Assembly (NCBI RefSeq): GCF_014323725.1
Contig: NZ_JABVED010000012.1
Span: forward strand, 124,001-188,000
Length of the DNA stretch: 64,000 nt
Direction of reading: 5' to 3'
DNA from: Actinokineospora xionganensis
GTDB taxonomy: Bacteria; Actinomycetota; Actinomycetes; Mycobacteriales; Pseudonocardiaceae
The number at the start of each line of letters is the position of its first letter. Within the stretch, counting starts at the first letter, position 1. This document shows, piece by piece, positions 62,786 to 64,000 of this stretch. The notes under the pieces are model-generated. The model had not been told where the DNA came from, did no database searches, and saw nothing but the letters and a program-made list of their open reading frames with translations. The position numbers and the translations under genes are program-made.

Positions 62786-63595
62786 TTAGGTGGGTTGGCA
62801 GGTGGGGCACCAGAAGAGGTTCCGGGCGGCCAGGACCTTGGCTGCAACTTCTGTCCCACACACCAGGCACGGTTGGCCTGCGCGGCGGTAGACGTAGACC
62901 TCGCCGCCATGGCGGTCCTTGCGCGGGGCCCGGCCGGTGGCCTTGGGGAGGTCCTCGTCGCGGACCGTGTCGATTCGGTTGCGGCGGACGCCTTGGCGCA
63001 TCAGGGTGACCAGGTCCGACCACATGTCTGTCCACAGTGCACGGTCCAGGGACCGGCCCGGGGTCATCGGGTGGAGGCCGTGGCGGAAGAGGAGTTCCGC
63101 TCGGTAGACGTTGCCGATGCCGGCGATCACCGACTGGTCCATCAGCGCCACCGCGACCGGGGTGCGTGAGCGGGAGATCCGGTCCCAAGCCTTGTCCGGG
63201 TTCGCGTCGCGGCGCAGGGGGTCTGGGCCCAGGCGGTCGCGGAGGGCCCTCACCTCGGCGCGGGTCAGGATCTCGCAGGTGTTGGGGCCACGAAGATCAG
63301 CCCAGTGCGTGGCGCCGACAAGGCGCAGGCGCACTTGACCCACCGGGGGCGGCGCCGGAACCATCGCGCCGTCGAACGTTCCGTACAGCCCGAGGTGGAC
63401 GTGCACGATCGTCTCGGGTCCGTAGACGTGGAACAGGTGCTTGCCGTGGGCTTCGGCCCGGACAAGGACGTGTCCGTCCACAAGGGACGCTCCGGCGGCG
63501 AAGCGCCCCTGTGGACTCGACACCTCGACCGGCGCACCGGCGAACTGCTTCTGGTGCGCCCGTGCGAGGCGGTGCAGCGTGTGGCCCTCGGGCAC
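62786..63595 (-). CDS. nei: Fpg/Nei family DNA glycosylase (endonuclease VIII-like)
   Basis: The 269-residue base-excision enzyme begins PEGHTLHRLARAHQ, where Pro2 is the catalytic nucleophile and Glu3 the partner. It has the H2TH helix region (QSVIAGIGNVYRAELLF) and ends in a zinc finger CLVC-x16-CPTC. PEGHT rather than PELPE points to Nei, which removes oxidised pyrimidines. The GTG start overlaps the rpiB stop by one base (TAGTG), implying coupling. Confidence 0.93.
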   Translation of the reverse strand: MPEGHTLHRLARAHQKQFAGAPVEVSSPQGRFAAGASLVDGHVLVRAEAHGKHLFHVYGPETIVHVHLGLYGTFDGAMVPAPPPVGQVRLRLVGATHWADLRGPNTCEILTRAEVRALRDRLGPDPLRRDANPDKAWDRISRSRTPVAVALMDQSVIAGIGNVYRAELLFRHGLHPMTPGRSLDRALWTDMWSDLVTLMRQGVRRNRIDTVRDEDLPKATGRAPRKDRHGGEVYVYRRAGQPCLVCGTEVAAKVLAARNLFWCPTCQPT

Positions 63596-64000
63596 TACGG
63601 CAGGACGGGCGGCTCGCCGGTCCGCTCGTAGTCGTCGAGCAGGCCGATGCGACGGGCGTGGCGCTCGTCGGTCGAGAACGGCGTCGCGAGGAACGCCTCG
63701 ACGATCGCCGTGGCCTCCTCGGTGCTGTGCTGACGCGCGCCGAGGCCGATGACCTGGGCGTTGTTGTGCTCGCGGCACAGCTTCGCGATGTCGACGCTCC
63801 AGGCCAGGGCCGCGCGGCAGCCCTTGACCTTGTTCGCCGCGATCTGCTCGCCGTTGCCGGACCCGCCGATCACCACGCCGAGGCTGCCCTCGTCGGCGAC
63901 AACGCGTCGGGCGGTCTCAATGCAGAACGGCGGATAGTCGTCCTGCGCGTCGTACTCATGCGGACCGACGTCGGTGACGTCGTGCCCGGCGGCGGTGAGG
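63595..64000 (-). CDS. rpiB: ribose-5-phosphate isomerase B, 5' end outside window
   Basis: The visible 134 residues are the C-terminal part of RpiB/LacAB: YPPFCIETARRVVADEGSLG, GVVIGGSGNGEQIAANKVKG, ARQHSTEEATAIVEAFL and FSTDERHARRI. The GSGNGE loop and the Arg/His that bind phosphate are present. The enzyme interconverts ribose- and ribulose-5-phosphate in the pentose phosphate pathway. The start lies beyond the right edge. Coupling to nei is by one-base overlap. Confidence 0.95.
   Translation of the reverse strand, partial: LTAAGHDVTDVGPHEYDAQDDYPPFCIETARRVVADEGSLGVVIGGSGNGEQIAANKVKGCRAALAWSVDIAKLCREHNNAQVIGLGARQHSTEEATAIVEAFLATPFSTDERHARRIGLLDDYERTGEPPVLP

Overview
The window is high-GC actinobacterial DNA with frequent GTG starts, four-base stop/start overlaps and dense gene packing. 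The gene content (Rne/Rng RNase with an IF-2-like head, mycoredoxin, ClpP1/ClpP2/ClpX behind trigger factor, DUF5753/DUF397 pairs, F420-type luciferase-family oxidoreductase, SCO5389-type protein, Eis-like acetyltransferase) points to Pseudonocardiales or a close relative. The genus cannot be fixed from the sequence.

The backbone lies mostly on the minus strand. From right to left it runs rpiB (partial), nei-type glycosylase, tRNA-Gly/tRNA-Pro, an LLM oxidoreductase, tig-clpP1-clpP2-clpX-hydrolase, valS, folC-DUF4233, ndk, two small coupled genes, a DrrAB-like ABC exporter, an HD protein, two radical-SAM-linked proteins, and rne running off the left edge. Actinobacterial genomes commonly keep valS, folC, DUF4233, ndk and rne close together. 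Here the block is opened by two accessory stretches.

The first accessory stretch (about 11.7-23.1 kb, between ndk and DUF4233/folC) holds secreted proteins, two Tat-exported PhoD-type phosphatases, a ferric-reductase-like flavocytochrome, and a small defence or toxin-antitoxin cluster. That cluster has a three-domain HTH-SLOG-TIR protein, a DUF5753/DUF397 pair, and an MNT nucleotidyltransferase with a frameshifted HEPN partner.

The second (25.0-36.3 kb, between folC and valS) is the most striking part: eleven plus-strand genes, nine of the ten junctions being four-base overlaps. They encode an ATP-grasp ligase, a DUF364-like Rossmann protein, a SbnA-like PLP enzyme, a dipeptide-epimerase-like enolase-superfamily enzyme, an MFS transporter, a methyltransferase, a complete oligopeptide/nickel-type ABC importer and a GNAT acetyltransferase. 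A Fur-superfamily operator resembling a Zur box lies just upstream. I read it as a candidate zinc-responsive metallophore locus: make, export, re-import.

From 39.5 to 53 kb are two tandem members of a three-member family of single-pass membrane proteins (the third is at 18.3 kb), a C39-peptidase-like protein, an FdhF/YdeP-type molybdoenzyme with FdhD a few genes away, a mycoredoxin, a secreted S1 protease with a chitin-binding-type tail, and assorted enzymes. Two long palindromes built from related sequence blocks lie exactly between convergent gene pairs (41446-41533 and 62614-62785).
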